Notes under the pieces: model-generated
What the model was told of the DNA's origin: nothing
Database searches by the model: none
Seen by the model: the letters and a program-made list of their open reading frames with translations, nothing else
Program-made: the position numbers and the translations under genes
Part shown: positions 44,459-53,927 of the stretch, piece after piece
Numbering within the stretch: position 1 is the stretch's first letter
Layout: each line of letters opens with the position of its first letter
NCBI RefSeq assembly: GCF_000934725.1
Contig: NZ_JYNS01000001.1
Coordinates: forward strand, 372,001 to 436,000
Length of the DNA stretch: 64,000 bases
Source of the DNA: Methyloterricola oryzae
Lineage (GTDB): Bacteria > Pseudomonadota > Gammaproteobacteria > Methylococcales > Methylococcaceae
Reading direction: 5' to 3'

Positions 44459-45265
44459 TCAGCACTTATTCAAAACAGTCCCGAGCAGCCTTACGCCGGC
44501 ACCCTCGATCAAACGAGCTGCACGCCTAACCTCGTCTGTGGTGCTGCGTCCAGCCTCAATAACCAAAAGAGCGCTGTCCACGCTAGGAAGGAACGCCAAG
44601 GCGTCGTCGCTGGGGAACATGGGTGGCAAGTCGAACACGATGATTCGGGACTGGTACCTGTTTTTGATCTCGTGCACCAGATCATTCATCTGAGGGGACA
44701 TCAGCATCTCTGAGGAACGTCCTATGGGCCGCCCCCCAGGAAGAATGACGAGACGCTCGATACCGGGATTGATGAGAATCTCCGACAAGGGCACACTGTC
44801 AGTCAAGCGATCGCACAAACCGAAATCGGGCTTGATACCGAAATACGCGTGCACTGAGGGCTGCGCCAAATTGCAGTCAACCAGCAGCACGGTATTACCT
44901 AGATCCATGGTCAGCGTTATGGCCAGATTGATAGCAGTCAGGGTAGACCCTGCACCGGCACGCGGCGAGGTAACGGCAAGCAGGTTCTCATTGCTTTCAC
45001 GCAGACGTTGCAGAATCTTGGTCCGCAACACCTTGAAAGCATGGGTATAGCTGCCTGTCGCCAAGCCAGAAATAACCCTGCGCCGTCCCAATACATCAGG
45101 CGGGACCGGAATCGTTTTGGTCTGATTGTACGCAATACTCTCGGGTAATACCCGAGCGCCTCTGCTCTTGGGAACCGCTGGGACTGGGGGGCGCGCCAGA
45201 TTGATCGCCGCCTCGAAGTCATTCTCAAGACGCGCGATCTCAGAGGACTTTTTCTTTTGATCCAT
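44459..45265 (-). CDS. BY-kinase/CpsD-like ATPase with degraded Walker A motif
   Basis: 268 residues from ATG 45265 (a TTG six codons upstream is possible). The domain follows the CpsD/EpsG layout: a linker (FKVLRTKILQRL), Walker A region SPRAGAGSTLTAINLA (100-115), Walker A' VLLVDCN (D130), Walker B IIVFDLPP and a VLNKC end. The P-loop lysine is replaced by S107, where kinases have G-K-S/T and some EpsG proteins have G-R-S. The C-terminal tyrosine cluster that is normally phosphorylated is missing too. It is probably a non-catalytic regulator or partner of the Wzz-type protein, encoded 196 bp upstream. Confidence 0.85.
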   Translation of the reverse strand: MDQKKKSSEIARLENDFEAAINLARPPVPAVPKSRGARVLPESIAYNQTKTIPVPPDVLGRRRVISGLATGSYTHAFKVLRTKILQRLRESNENLLAVTSPRAGAGSTLTAINLAITLTMDLGNTVLLVDCNLAQPSVHAYFGIKPDFGLCDRLTDSVPLSEILINPGIERLVILPGGRPIGRSSEMLMSPQMNDLVHEIKNRYQSRIIVFDLPPMFPSDDALAFLPSVDSALLVIEAGRSTTDEVRRAARLIEGAGVRLLGTVLNKC

Positions 45266-45461
45266 TATACGATGTCCACGCAAACCGGAAAAAATGAAGA
45301 GAAAGCTAGATACAAGGCAAGATTCACGCCAAAAGTGAAGATGGATCTGGCATCACAAACGACTTTAACCACGGATTCCCGCAGCGCTCAGTCCGCCGAT
45401 TTTCGATCCAAGACTAGTTGGCAGCCCAGCAAATGCAAGACACGCGATCAGCTTGCGCTCT

Positions 45462-47123
45462 TTATGCCTTCCCAAGGGACTTTAACTGTTGCCGAGTAAC
45501 GACAATGTCATCGTCCGCCAGCAAGGGGATATTGACTAGCGGCAGTTCTCCCAAGATATCCGCCAGTTGGCTCTCTTTATAAATCTTGTTGTCGAAAAAT
45601 TCCGCGATGAAGGCGAAGGCGACACCTGTACCCATAGCCAATACAAACCCCAGAAGCATGATACCGATACGGTTCGGCTTGACTGGTCGATCAGGAAAAT
45701 CCGGGGGCTCCAACAACGAGAAACGCTCGCCCTTGCCTTTTTCTTCTAGCGACTGCGCAATCTTAGCCTGCAAAAGTTTGTTCTTGATGTCGTGATAACG
45801 ATCACGTACATCCTGGTAATCGCGCATCAGTTTCTGGTATTCCCGTTCAACCTCAGGAATCCTTGCAAGACGCTGCTCATACATCTCCACTTTCGCCTTC
45901 AAACCTGCGCGCTGACCCAGCATGGAGTTGATATTGCTCTGCACGGCCCGGATCTGGGTCTGCGTGGAGATATACGCGGGGTTTTCCGGCGGCGCGTCAT
46001 CCTGAACACGACGGGCACTTCGTGCGGTGGCCTTCTGTTCCTTCTCAAGCCTTTCGATGGCGCGTTCCAGTTTTATCACATCCGGGTGGTCCTTGGAGTA
46101 CTTCTCGAGCTTATCGGCATATTGGCTTTTCAGAAGTTCCAGATCCTGAAAATTCTCTCGGCCGCTATTGCCTGACCTTCCCAGCGTCTTCTCTAGGCTG
46201 GCAATTTCATTTTTGAGCTTGACCACATCTGGATAGTCCGGGCTATAAAGCGCAGACAGACGAATCAATTCTGTCTTCTTGACCTTCAACTGCTCCTGAG
46301 GGCTCATGATGCGTTCACCCGTCGAAGACACCATGCCCTGATAGGGTTCTATGGTGATCAAGGTACCTTCCAGTTCGAGCTTGCGTTGTTCCTGAGCGTC
46401 AATCGACTTGGTCAACTGAAGGATCTCATCCTCCGTGCGTAACACAAATTGATTGTAAACATTGAGATTTTCCGGCAGGTAATCTGCCTTCTCAGCCTTG
46501 AACGCGGCAATCTCCTGCTCGATTTCGGCAATCTCGCGACTCAACGCCTCGGACTCGGCGCTCAGAAAAGCCGTTGTTTCCTCCGCACTCTTCATGCGCA
46601 CCTTGATGTTCTCACCAAGAAAGAGGTCCACTAGATCGGTGGTGACCTTTTGCGCCACATCCGGACTATCGCCGTCATAAGAGATTGTAAAGGCGATAGT
46701 CGCCTCGGCCTTGCCGCCTCCTCCTTTACGTGGGTCTTTCACGTCGGCACCCACCAATTCCTTTTGTATGTTGGCTTTAACTTTGGCCGGGATCTCCTGC
46801 AGCATGCCGACCGCGCGCAGGTCCGGAAAGAGATTGTATTTCTCGGCAATGGCGAGAATATTGTCACGCTTGAGCACTTCCTGAGCGATGCGCTCGATGC
46901 GCTCTGATGCGTAGGAGGTGACCGTCGACCGCACCAGGTCATCGGGAATCTCCTGCTCTTCCACCAGCACGGTGGCGGTCGACCGGTAAACCGGAGGCAA
47001 CAGGAAGGCCAAGGCAACTGCCGCGATGGCCACAATCGTCGCAGGAATCAGGAAGTGATTCTTGCGCCTCGAGATAATGCCAATATAGTCGCCGAAGTGC
47101 GGCGCGTTGGTTGAGCCTTGCAT
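45462..47123 (-). CDS. Polysaccharide chain-length determinant (Wzz/PCP type, EpsF-like)
   Basis: 553 residues. The N-terminal Wzz domain has a first membrane helix (about 24-43) and STATVLVEEQEIPDDLVRST. A long coiled-coil periplasmic region follows (about 180-460, rich in E/K with heptad spacing, including two LEKTL/IERLEKEQ stretches). The second helix (about 493-518) precedes a short cytoplasmic tail. No kinase domain is fused; the BY-kinase-like protein is encoded next. It sets polymer length and bridges the inner membrane to the OPX protein. Confidence 0.93.
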   Translation of the reverse strand: MQGSTNAPHFGDYIGIISRRKNHFLIPATIVAIAAVALAFLLPPVYRSTATVLVEEQEIPDDLVRSTVTSYASERIERIAQEVLKRDNILAIAEKYNLFPDLRAVGMLQEIPAKVKANIQKELVGADVKDPRKGGGGKAEATIAFTISYDGDSPDVAQKVTTDLVDLFLGENIKVRMKSAEETTAFLSAESEALSREIAEIEQEIAAFKAEKADYLPENLNVYNQFVLRTEDEILQLTKSIDAQEQRKLELEGTLITIEPYQGMVSSTGERIMSPQEQLKVKKTELIRLSALYSPDYPDVVKLKNEIASLEKTLGRSGNSGRENFQDLELLKSQYADKLEKYSKDHPDVIKLERAIERLEKEQKATARSARRVQDDAPPENPAYISTQTQIRAVQSNINSMLGQRAGLKAKVEMYEQRLARIPEVEREYQKLMRDYQDVRDRYHDIKNKLLQAKIAQSLEEKGKGERFSLLEPPDFPDRPVKPNRIGIMLLGFVLAMGTGVAFAFIAEFFDNKIYKESQLADILGELPLVNIPLLADDDIVVTRQQLKSLGKA

Positions 47124-47240
47124 GTGTACTTTTACATCCGTCGATGAGGTGCGGCAGAGCGGCCCAAAGGAGCCGCCCGAGCCTGGTTCCGTTACTATAG
47201 CAAGTGTACGCGGCCCTGCCTAAGTATTGTGGCCTCGGTG

Positions 47241-47261
47241 GCCGGAACGGGAGGTTCCGGC
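47241..47261 (-). terminator. Hairpin after the SGNH hydrolase gene
   Basis: A perfect 8-bp stem (GCCGGAAC with GTTCCGGC, 5-base loop) begins 27 bp beyond the stop of the leftward SGNH gene. No T-run follows, so it is a terminator-like or RNA-stabilising hairpin rather than a proven rho-independent terminator. Confidence 0.4.
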
Positions 47262-47287
47262 TGCGAACCGATTAGCGCCACCGGCTT

Positions 47288-50200
47288 TCAGTTGGGTTTG
47301 ACGATGACAAGATAGTTTTCCGGTGTTCCACTGGCACCAGTGGCCATGTTACCAAGCAGGGTGAATGGAGCCGTCACGCTGGTTTTCCGGTAAAGCCGCA
47401 TGCTGGGAGCCGCCGCGGCATTCGACGTCGTCAACCGCATGCCGGTGTCGACAAACCCGCTGGTGAGCCAGTTGGGCTTGGCACCACCATCATCGTAAGC
47501 GACGTAGACCGTGGCTGAACCACCGAAATTCAGGGTCAGATAATCCGAATTGGCGAGCGACTTGTCGCCGTTGTTGGTCATGACCCACACGCCGCCCGCA
47601 ATCTCCGCCGGCAATTCCCCCGGGTGGTTTACGCTCGACGTGGCGTAACCCGTGATGGTGTAGTTGGCGTCTGCGTAATACGGGTCGCCCACCCCTACTG
47701 CGTTCTGTTTGTACGTGGACGGACTGACGCAGCCCCCCTGATTAACGACGCGAACGCAGATGGCATCCAACAGGAACGGCATACCGTTGTCGCCTGAAAA
47801 GTGGTTGTACCACAGTTGGGCCATCAAGCTGTAACCCAGTGCGTTGGGATGCAACGTGTCTACAAAAAGACTGAAGCGATTTACACCCGCCCCGAGAAAC
47901 GCATCATAGAAGTCGGGCCCAATTTCGTCGGGCGCTAGCCCAAGTTGCTCGGAGATTACGCGGTTCATCTCCTGAGCCTTGAGGTTCTTGGCATGCGACT
48001 CTGGAGCCGAGTAGAGCGTGGTTTCCGAGTCGCCAAAGCGAGGCGGAATTCTAGCCACGAATGGCTTTTTGCCTGCGTTTCGAATTCTGCGGATGATTTC
48101 CAGCATGTTCGCCTTGAATGTTCCGGCACACGCTGTTCCGGAACAGTCCAAGCCACTGGGCACGTTGGTGCCAACCTCGTTGGTCCCTAACATGACTAGA
48201 ACCTGATCAGCGTCGCTATATTTCTCTAAGGCCGCATCGAGGCGCCCCCTCCCTAGCACTTCCTGCGCGCGGTCACCCGGGAATCCGCTGTTAAAAATGA
48301 TCGTCGGGGTTTCCGGGTGCAATTGGTTTAAGGCCCCCGTCAGTGGAGCCTCGTACCCCTGCATGTTCTGCACCCAACCATCCAACTCGCTGTTGTCGGC
48401 ATTGAAATCGTCCCCGAGACCGAAGGTGATGCTATCGCCTATGGCCAGGAAATTGGCTCCCCTGGATCCGATCTGTACATTCGTATCTGAAAACGCAGTA
48501 GTCTGACCATTGAGCAGCAATTGCGCGGTCAGGTCCTGCACATGCACGTTGAGGGGTGCCGCGCATTGAGCCTGGAACAAGCCCGGAGCGGCCTGGGACT
48601 CGGCTGTCGGCTGCGCAGTACAGGCGACGCCATCCAGGGAGAACTGGACCTGAGCCGTACTGGCAACCGGTTTGTTCATAAGGATCGCCGAGACATTCAG
48701 GGTACCACCCGTAGCGACGCTGTAGGCCTCGGGCTTGGCAATGACCAGACTGGTGGCGCCTGAATTCAAATCCACACTGACGTCGTCAAATGCACAAGCG
48801 TGGCGGCAATACAGTGCCACCGCACCCGCCTGCAAGTTGGCATCATAAAACCCGAACAATTGGTCATCGCCGTTAACGCCAACCTGAAACAAAGACCCCT
48901 TGGCTTCGATGGTGATCGTGATAGGAACATTGGCCTTGTAACCGCGCGCGTTCTTTGCAAGTGTCGTGAACACGCCACCCAGTTTGCGTTCCAGGCGGAC
49001 TCCGCCGTCGTCCGCGCTGAAGTACAGCCGATAGTAATTGTCATTGTTCACAAAACGGAACATGACACCAATATCGCGCCCCAGATCGGACTGCGGCGTG
49101 GCGGTAACCTGGAAGCGGTAGTTTTCCAGACCGCGGGTGGCATCGAAAATGGCGTATGTGCCCTTGTGATAGGCATTCAGGAGGGCGGTACCGTAATTGC
49201 CCACCTCGGCGGTCTGCACAAGCTGGCCTCCAGTGACAATCCAGTTGGATGGCACCGCGAGGGAGTCATCGAACATCGTCCAGCCGGTATAGTCGCCATC
49301 GTTGAAATTGTCTGAACTGTAAGTAGGGACCGACGAGTTATTACTGACCGTAAACTGGGCCGTGACGCTCTGCACCGCGCCGGTCGTCAACTCGATATTT
49401 GCAGTGACGAAATGATTGCCATCGGTCAGTGTTGCCGTGTTGAAGGGCTGAGCAGCGCCAGAAGCGGCCGTTCCCGCGAAATCGAACGGCCCCAGGCCTT
49501 CGATGCGGTAAGCGGCGGCAGCCCCATCTAGGAAAAAGGTGACACGGCGAACGTTAGTATCCGGGCCGGTGAAAACGTAAATTTGCCCAGCGACAGTCTG
49601 ACCATCCAGCGTAACCGGAGAGGCGCGATTGGATGATTTGCTCATCCTCAGTTCGTACCCGCTCGATGCGGCCGTTACGGTCAATGTAACCGGCAAGCTG
49701 GCTGCAGTGAATCCACTGGCATTGGCACTGACTGTGGCGGAGTAGGTTCCTACTGGCAGCCCTGTTGTATTGACAGTCAGGTTGACTCCTAGAGAAGAAC
49801 TAGGGACCGACGAAGTCGGGGTGGCGGTCAACCATCCCGTGCTGGCGCCAGCGCCATACGTTACATTGATACCGGAAGTAGCGGCGCTCCCGTTACTGGT
49901 CGACAAGGTGACGCCTTGGGCTGCCGGATTGCTGCCGGAACTCGCCGTGAACGTGGCGCTTGCTGGAGAGAATATCAGCGCAGCACTTGGTGTGACAGCG
50001 TTCTTCACCGTGAACTGAGCCGTCACGTTTTCAGGCGTGGCGGATGTAAGTGTTGTGATAGTGGCCTTCAATGTATGAATGCCGTCACTTAGACTGGCGG
50101 TATTGAATGGCAAGGCCGACCCGTTTGCCGCTGTGCCAGCCAGATCGTAGGGCTTCACCCCTTCCGTCTTGTACGCTGTGGTCGCTCCGTCTAGAAAAAA

Positions 50201-51085
50201 CGACACACTCTTGACCCCGGTCTCCGGGGTGGTAAAAGCATAAATCTGACCGGCCACAGTCTGTCCGTCCAAGGAAACCGCAGAGGCACGATCGGACGTC
50301 TTGCTCATCCTCAGTTCGTATGGGCTTGTGGCGGAAGTCACCGTCAACGTAACCGGCAAACTGACTGCAGTGTATCCGCTAGCGGTAGCGTTGACCGTGG
50401 CAGTGTAAGTTCCTGCCGGCAGCCCAGTTGCGTTGACAGCCAGGTTGACACCGACTGACGAACTGGAGATTGACGAAGTCGGAGTGGCGATCAACCATGC
50501 AGTACTGCCGCCAACGTCGTAGCTGACAGTGATGCCATACGTAGTGGCACTCCCGTTACTGGTCGACAAAGTGGCGCTTTGGATGGGCGGATTGCTGCCG
50601 GCGGTTGCCGAAAATGCCGTGCTCGCTGGAGCGAAAATCAGCGAAGGCGGCGGCGTGACCGTGTTACCTACCGTGAACTGTGCGGTTATGGTTTCGGTTG
50701 TCCCTGAACTGGTCAGAACGGCCGCTCTCAAGGTATGGAGACCGTCGCTTAAAGCAGCGGTGTTGAATGGGAACGCTGAACCGTCAGCTGCGGTTCCCGC
50801 AAGGTCGTAGGGCCTTACCCCCTCGATTTTGTTGGCTGTCGTGGAACCGTCGATGAAAAAGGATACGCGGGAGGCCCCCGTTTCCGGCGTCGTGAACACA
50901 TAGATGTTACCGCTCACGGTGCCACCCTCAAGCAGTGACGCCGGACTGCGGCTCGATGCACTACTCACCATGAGATCGAATGCCTGAGCCAAACCCGCCT
51001 GCGCCATCAGCAAGAGGCTGAAGACTATCCAGCGCGGAGCGAACTGCCCAAGAATCGAAACCCTGTTGTTCATCGTCGTTTTCAT
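47288..51085 (-). CDS. Large secreted SGNH/GDSL hydrolase with tandem Ig-like and BACON-like modules
   Basis: 1265 residues. After the signal peptide (cleavage after AQA, residue 35) come modules in the order A-B-A-B-A. A is an Ig-like module with GNIYVFTTPETG and PYDLAGTAA; B resembles BACON domains (STAWLIATPTSS, LPAGTYTATVNA). Next is a LamG/concanavalin-like domain (about 595-770, DNFNDGDYTGWTMFDD). The SGNH hydrolase domain follows, with S885 in AIGDSITFG, LGTNEVG and the D1076-x-x-H1079 pair in DTLHPN. A beta-rich C-terminal domain ends the protein. It likely removes or adds acyl groups on extracellular polysaccharide, binding polymer by its modules. Confidence 0.88.
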   Translation of the reverse strand: MKTTMNNRVSILGQFAPRWIVFSLLLMAQAGLAQAFDLMVSSASSRSPASLLEGGTVSGNIYVFTTPETGASRVSFFIDGSTTANKIEGVRPYDLAGTAADGSAFPFNTAALSDGLHTLRAAVLTSSGTTETITAQFTVGNTVTPPPSLIFAPASTAFSATAGSNPPIQSATLSTSNGSATTYGITVSYDVGGSTAWLIATPTSSISSSSVGVNLAVNATGLPAGTYTATVNATASGYTAVSLPVTLTVTSATSPYELRMSKTSDRASAVSLDGQTVAGQIYAFTTPETGVKSVSFFLDGATTAYKTEGVKPYDLAGTAANGSALPFNTASLSDGIHTLKATITTLTSATPENVTAQFTVKNAVTPSAALIFSPASATFTASSGSNPAAQGVTLSTSNGSAATSGINVTYGAGASTGWLTATPTSSVPSSSLGVNLTVNTTGLPVGTYSATVSANASGFTAASLPVTLTVTAASSGYELRMSKSSNRASPVTLDGQTVAGQIYVFTGPDTNVRRVTFFLDGAAAAYRIEGLGPFDFAGTAASGAAQPFNTATLTDGNHFVTANIELTTGAVQSVTAQFTVSNNSSVPTYSSDNFNDGDYTGWTMFDDSLAVPSNWIVTGGQLVQTAEVGNYGTALLNAYHKGTYAIFDATRGLENYRFQVTATPQSDLGRDIGVMFRFVNNDNYYRLYFSADDGGVRLERKLGGVFTTLAKNARGYKANVPITITIEAKGSLFQVGVNGDDQLFGFYDANLQAGAVALYCRHACAFDDVSVDLNSGATSLVIAKPEAYSVATGGTLNVSAILMNKPVASTAQVQFSLDGVACTAQPTAESQAAPGLFQAQCAAPLNVHVQDLTAQLLLNGQTTAFSDTNVQIGSRGANFLAIGDSITFGLGDDFNADNSELDGWVQNMQGYEAPLTGALNQLHPETPTIIFNSGFPGDRAQEVLGRGRLDAALEKYSDADQVLVMLGTNEVGTNVPSGLDCSGTACAGTFKANMLEIIRRIRNAGKKPFVARIPPRFGDSETTLYSAPESHAKNLKAQEMNRVISEQLGLAPDEIGPDFYDAFLGAGVNRFSLFVDTLHPNALGYSLMAQLWYNHFSGDNGMPFLLDAICVRVVNQGGCVSPSTYKQNAVGVGDPYYADANYTITGYATSSVNHPGELPAEIAGGVWVMTNNGDKSLANSDYLTLNFGGSATVYVAYDDGGAKPNWLTSGFVDTGMRLTTSNAAAAPSMRLYRKTSVTAPFTLLGNMATGASGTPENYLVIVKPN
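49326..50980 (-). repeat. 663-bp tandem coding repeats (two full, one partial)
   Basis: Inside the SGNH gene the A-B module pair repeats with an exact 663-bp (221-codon) period. For example, CTCCCGTTACTGGTCGACAA occurs at 49887-49906 and 50550-50569, and GCTCATCCTCAGTTCGTA at 49640-49657 and 50303-50320. Full units are about 50318-50980 and 49655-50317, with a third A-only copy down to about 49326. DNA identity shows recent duplication. Confidence 0.85.
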
Positions 51086-51148
51086 GCTACTACCATAATC
51101 ACGCCGCAGCGCGTTTCTTGACTTGCCAGAATTAGCCCGATTTGCGCC

Positions 51149-52627
51149 TTAATAGGCCTGTTCACCGAACACGCCCTTGACCGCCGTCATAGCCAGAATC
51201 TTGAAATCCAGCATCGGCGACCAGGAACGTATGTATTCAAGGTCGAAATGGATGCGCCGTTTCAGCATCTCCTCATCGTGGATCTCGCCCCGGCAGCCAC
51301 TGACCTGCGCCAGACCCGTGATGCCAGGCTTTACTTTGTGCCTGAGCATATAGCCGCGCGCATACTTGCGATATTCCTCATTGTGCGCAACCGCATGGGG
51401 CCGCGGTCCCACCAAGGACATTGAACCACCCAGAACGTTAAAGAGCTGCGGAAGTTCGTCTAGCGAAGTGGACCTCAATAGGCGCCCAAACGGGGTCACC
51501 CGGGGATCGTTGCGCGTGGCTTGGCGAATGCTGTCGCCATCTTCACACACAGTCATCGTGCGGAACTTAAGAACTTCGATGGTCTGTCCACGCATGCCAT
51601 AGCGTCGTTGTTTGAAGATGATGGGGCCTGGCGAGGTCAATCGAATGATCAGTGCGACCAGCAGCATGGGAATGGCCAGCAAACCCAACAGCAAAGTCGC
51701 GAAAATCACGTCCTGTACGCGCTTGTAAAATCCGTCAATCTGGCTGAAAGGCGATTCGTAGACGCTCACAGTGGGAATGCCCTGCATCGAGGTCCAACGA
51801 GAATGCATCAGATTGAAGACGAACAAGTCCGGCACCAAATACACGGATACTGTCGTGTCGGCCAGACGCTCGAGCAAGTTCTCGATCCGCTTCTCCGAAC
51901 GCAGCGGCAAGGTGATGTAGAGCGTGTCCACCCTACCCTCGCGCGCATCCTCCAGTAACACATCGAAACCGCCAATCAGCTTGAATCGGGTGCGGTCGGG
52001 ACCGCGACCGCCCGCTTCTGTCCGGTCGTCGTAGAACCCTAGTGCGTTGTAACCCAGCCAGGGCATGCTGGTCATCGATGCAAAGAGGCGCAGACCCAGA
52101 TCGTTACACCCAACCACGGCGACGCGCCGGGTGTCACTGCTGCACCGGCGAACCAGTCCGGCCAGCAAGCGGAACAAGCTGTGCGACAGCAGGAGGACAG
52201 GCGGCAGCGACATTATCCAAGCCAACAACAGAGCGCCAGTCGAGTCCGGAATACCTCCGACAGCCGCAATCAATGCCATCAAGCTCGCAGCGGCGAACGA
52301 CCACGCCAAGAACAAGCGCCCCGCCTCCTTGTGCATGGGCGAACCACGCCAGTCGTAATAGACCTCGAAGATCTCCGCGAAGAAATTGAAGAGCAGCAGG
52401 GCACCTAAGGTGAGCCCGCTGTAATCCGATTGCCAGCCATTGCCCAGGATTTGCGAGCAGGTCCAAAGGCTCGCCCAAATGTAAAGTCCGTCGCACAAAC
52501 GCTCCAGCGCAGAGATCTTTGACACGTGCGGCCGGATCAACACCTTCGAAGCCGAGTGTTCCAAACCGCGTGCTGGGCTGCGCACCGATTCCCTTGAAAT
52601 CAGTTCATGAGCGGGGACCGTGGACAT
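51149..52627 (-). CDS. wcaJ: Undecaprenyl-phosphate glucose phosphotransferase (WcaJ/polyprenyl glycosylphosphotransferase)
   Basis: 492 residues from ATG 52627 with GGAG eight bases upstream. Four N-terminal membrane segments and a CoA-binding-like domain (VAVVGCNDLGLRLFASM) precede the fifth helix and the C-terminal bacterial sugar transferase domain. That domain has KRVQDVIFATLLLGLL, FKQRRYGMRGQTIEVLKFRTM, TSLDELPQLFNVLGGSMSLVGPRP and KPGITGLAQVSG. It starts polymer synthesis by placing a sugar phosphate on undecaprenyl phosphate at the inner membrane. It probably heads the leftward transcription unit that includes the SGNH and Wzz genes. Confidence 0.94.
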   Translation of the reverse strand: MSTVPAHELISRESVRSPARGLEHSASKVLIRPHVSKISALERLCDGLYIWASLWTCSQILGNGWQSDYSGLTLGALLLFNFFAEIFEVYYDWRGSPMHKEAGRLFLAWSFAAASLMALIAAVGGIPDSTGALLLAWIMSLPPVLLLSHSLFRLLAGLVRRCSSDTRRVAVVGCNDLGLRLFASMTSMPWLGYNALGFYDDRTEAGGRGPDRTRFKLIGGFDVLLEDAREGRVDTLYITLPLRSEKRIENLLERLADTTVSVYLVPDLFVFNLMHSRWTSMQGIPTVSVYESPFSQIDGFYKRVQDVIFATLLLGLLAIPMLLVALIIRLTSPGPIIFKQRRYGMRGQTIEVLKFRTMTVCEDGDSIRQATRNDPRVTPFGRLLRSTSLDELPQLFNVLGGSMSLVGPRPHAVAHNEEYRKYARGYMLRHKVKPGITGLAQVSGCRGEIHDEEMLKRRIHFDLEYIRSWSPMLDFKILAMTAVKGVFGEQAY

Positions 52628-53131
52628 CAAAGCTGCTCCAAAATGGTTTCAAATTCTGTACGGACTGTCATAACCCGGTGCGAGTCTCGCAGGCTGCTAA
52701 TCCCGAGTGGAAGCGAGCGAGAATGTTCGATCTCGACGCCCGATAGCCCTGCGAACTTGTGCCCCCAACAATAGAGACCAGAAAAGCAAAACACATACCA
52801 GACAAAATTCATCTTATTAATATCAATGCGTTGATCGTCTTGACCGGCTCAACGCCAGCGTTTGTCCACTGGAACTGTAAAATGCGCTGACACTGTTCCG
52901 AACGAACCATCCCGACCGCTTCGTCAAACCGCTGTAAAAGTCAGCATAAACTCAGGCACAAGTCCTGCTTAAAAAAGCCAGGACACCAACATTCCACAGA
53001 GGCATGATTTCCGACACGCCTGCGTCCGGGCCGGGAAAATTACCGGATCAAAAGTAACTATTGCCTGGATTGAACGCGGACAGCATGGCGACAATCAGCA
53101 ACACCGATCACTCGACAAACATGGACGCCGC
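52628..53131. other. Divergent intergenic region upstream of wcaJ
   Basis: 504 bp. A stem-loop with arms GTCCTG and CAGGAC and an inner CTT/AAG pairing (52962-52984) could be an operator or leader hairpin. At 53085-53135 an ATG opens a 16-codon reading frame whose stop overlaps the ATG of the next gene (ATGA), a possible leader peptide. AT-rich DNA at 52790-52830 could hold the wcaJ promoter. Confidence 0.4.
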
Positions 53132-53317
53132 ATGAATATCCCAGATCGCATCATCGAACGACCACCCGTTGGCGCGACCCCTGCCCGCTGGTTTTTCAAG
53201 ACCAGCGAGGGCCTGATGGGTCCCTTTGAGTCCCTTGACACCGCCCAGGCAATGCTTCAGTCGTTTGTAGCCCGTTGCCAGGCAGGTGATCGGATCGACC
53301 AATCAGGAACCCACTGA
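53132..53317 (+). CDS. Small DUF6316-like protein
   Basis: 61 residues. The core RWFFKTSEGLMGPFESLDTAQAMLQSFV matches the short DUF6316 pattern in which an aromatic strand, EG and GPF are followed by a helix. Predicted soluble, with no known function. No strong ribosome binding site precedes the ATG, but its start overlaps the stop of a 16-codon upstream frame, which may couple translation. Confidence 0.6.
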   Translation: MNIPDRIIERPPVGATPARWFFKTSEGLMGPFESLDTAQAMLQSFVARCQAGDRIDQSGTH

Positions 53318-53353
53318 GTCGATCGCCCTCCGCCCTGTGGCGCCGAACAGCGG

Positions 53354-53629
53354 TCAGCGTGTACGCGGAATGCGCGGGCTTGGACGATAGCGGGCCCGAG
53401 CGTCAGCGGTAGCGGCCACGCGCCGCGGCGCTCTCCGCGCGACGCGCGTCCTGCCATAGGCCATCGTGGCGCGATGAGTCCAACGCATTTTGATGATCAG
53501 GAGCGCCATAAGTAGCAGAAGCACCCCGAAAACTTCACCCATGCGTCCTGCGTTGGAAATGGCGCTGATGCCGATGATAAAGAACACGTAAGGGGAAACT
53601 TCGTACCACAGGGGCTCTAAGGCTTTCAT
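53354..53629 (-). CDS. Small membrane protein of unknown function
   Basis: 91 residues from ATG 53629 with GGAG eight bases upstream; an upward extension lacks such a site. Two hydrophobic segments (YVFFIIGISAISNA and VFGVLLLLMALLIIK) are followed by a very basic tail of about 40 residues rich in arginine, likely cytoplasmic. No family recognised. It is convergent with the DUF6316 gene. Confidence 0.55.
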   Translation of the reverse strand: MKALEPLWYEVSPYVFFIIGISAISNAGRMGEVFGVLLLLMALLIIKMRWTHRATMAYGRTRVARRAPRRVAATADARARYRPSPRIPRTR

Positions 53630-53927
53630 TGCGTTTGCTCCAGTAAATTGAACCACACAGCAGCAAGAAAGCAGCTTTAATGCCAATCAATAAATCGCCA
53701 CAATTTCATATTGTTAGAACGAAACCACGGCACTAACACAAGAAACCGTAAACTTTGCTGACGGGCCAGCAGGAACAGAGGAACCACGTATAGAAGTGAA
53801 TTTAGCGCCGCCAGCAAGCGCAGCAGCCGCGGCCATAAGACAAGCTTTCAGGGAATTTACAACGACCGACTGGCGGTAGCGCGTTCGAGTTTCAAGCCCG
53901 CCGGCAACCAGGAATGCAAAGATTGGC

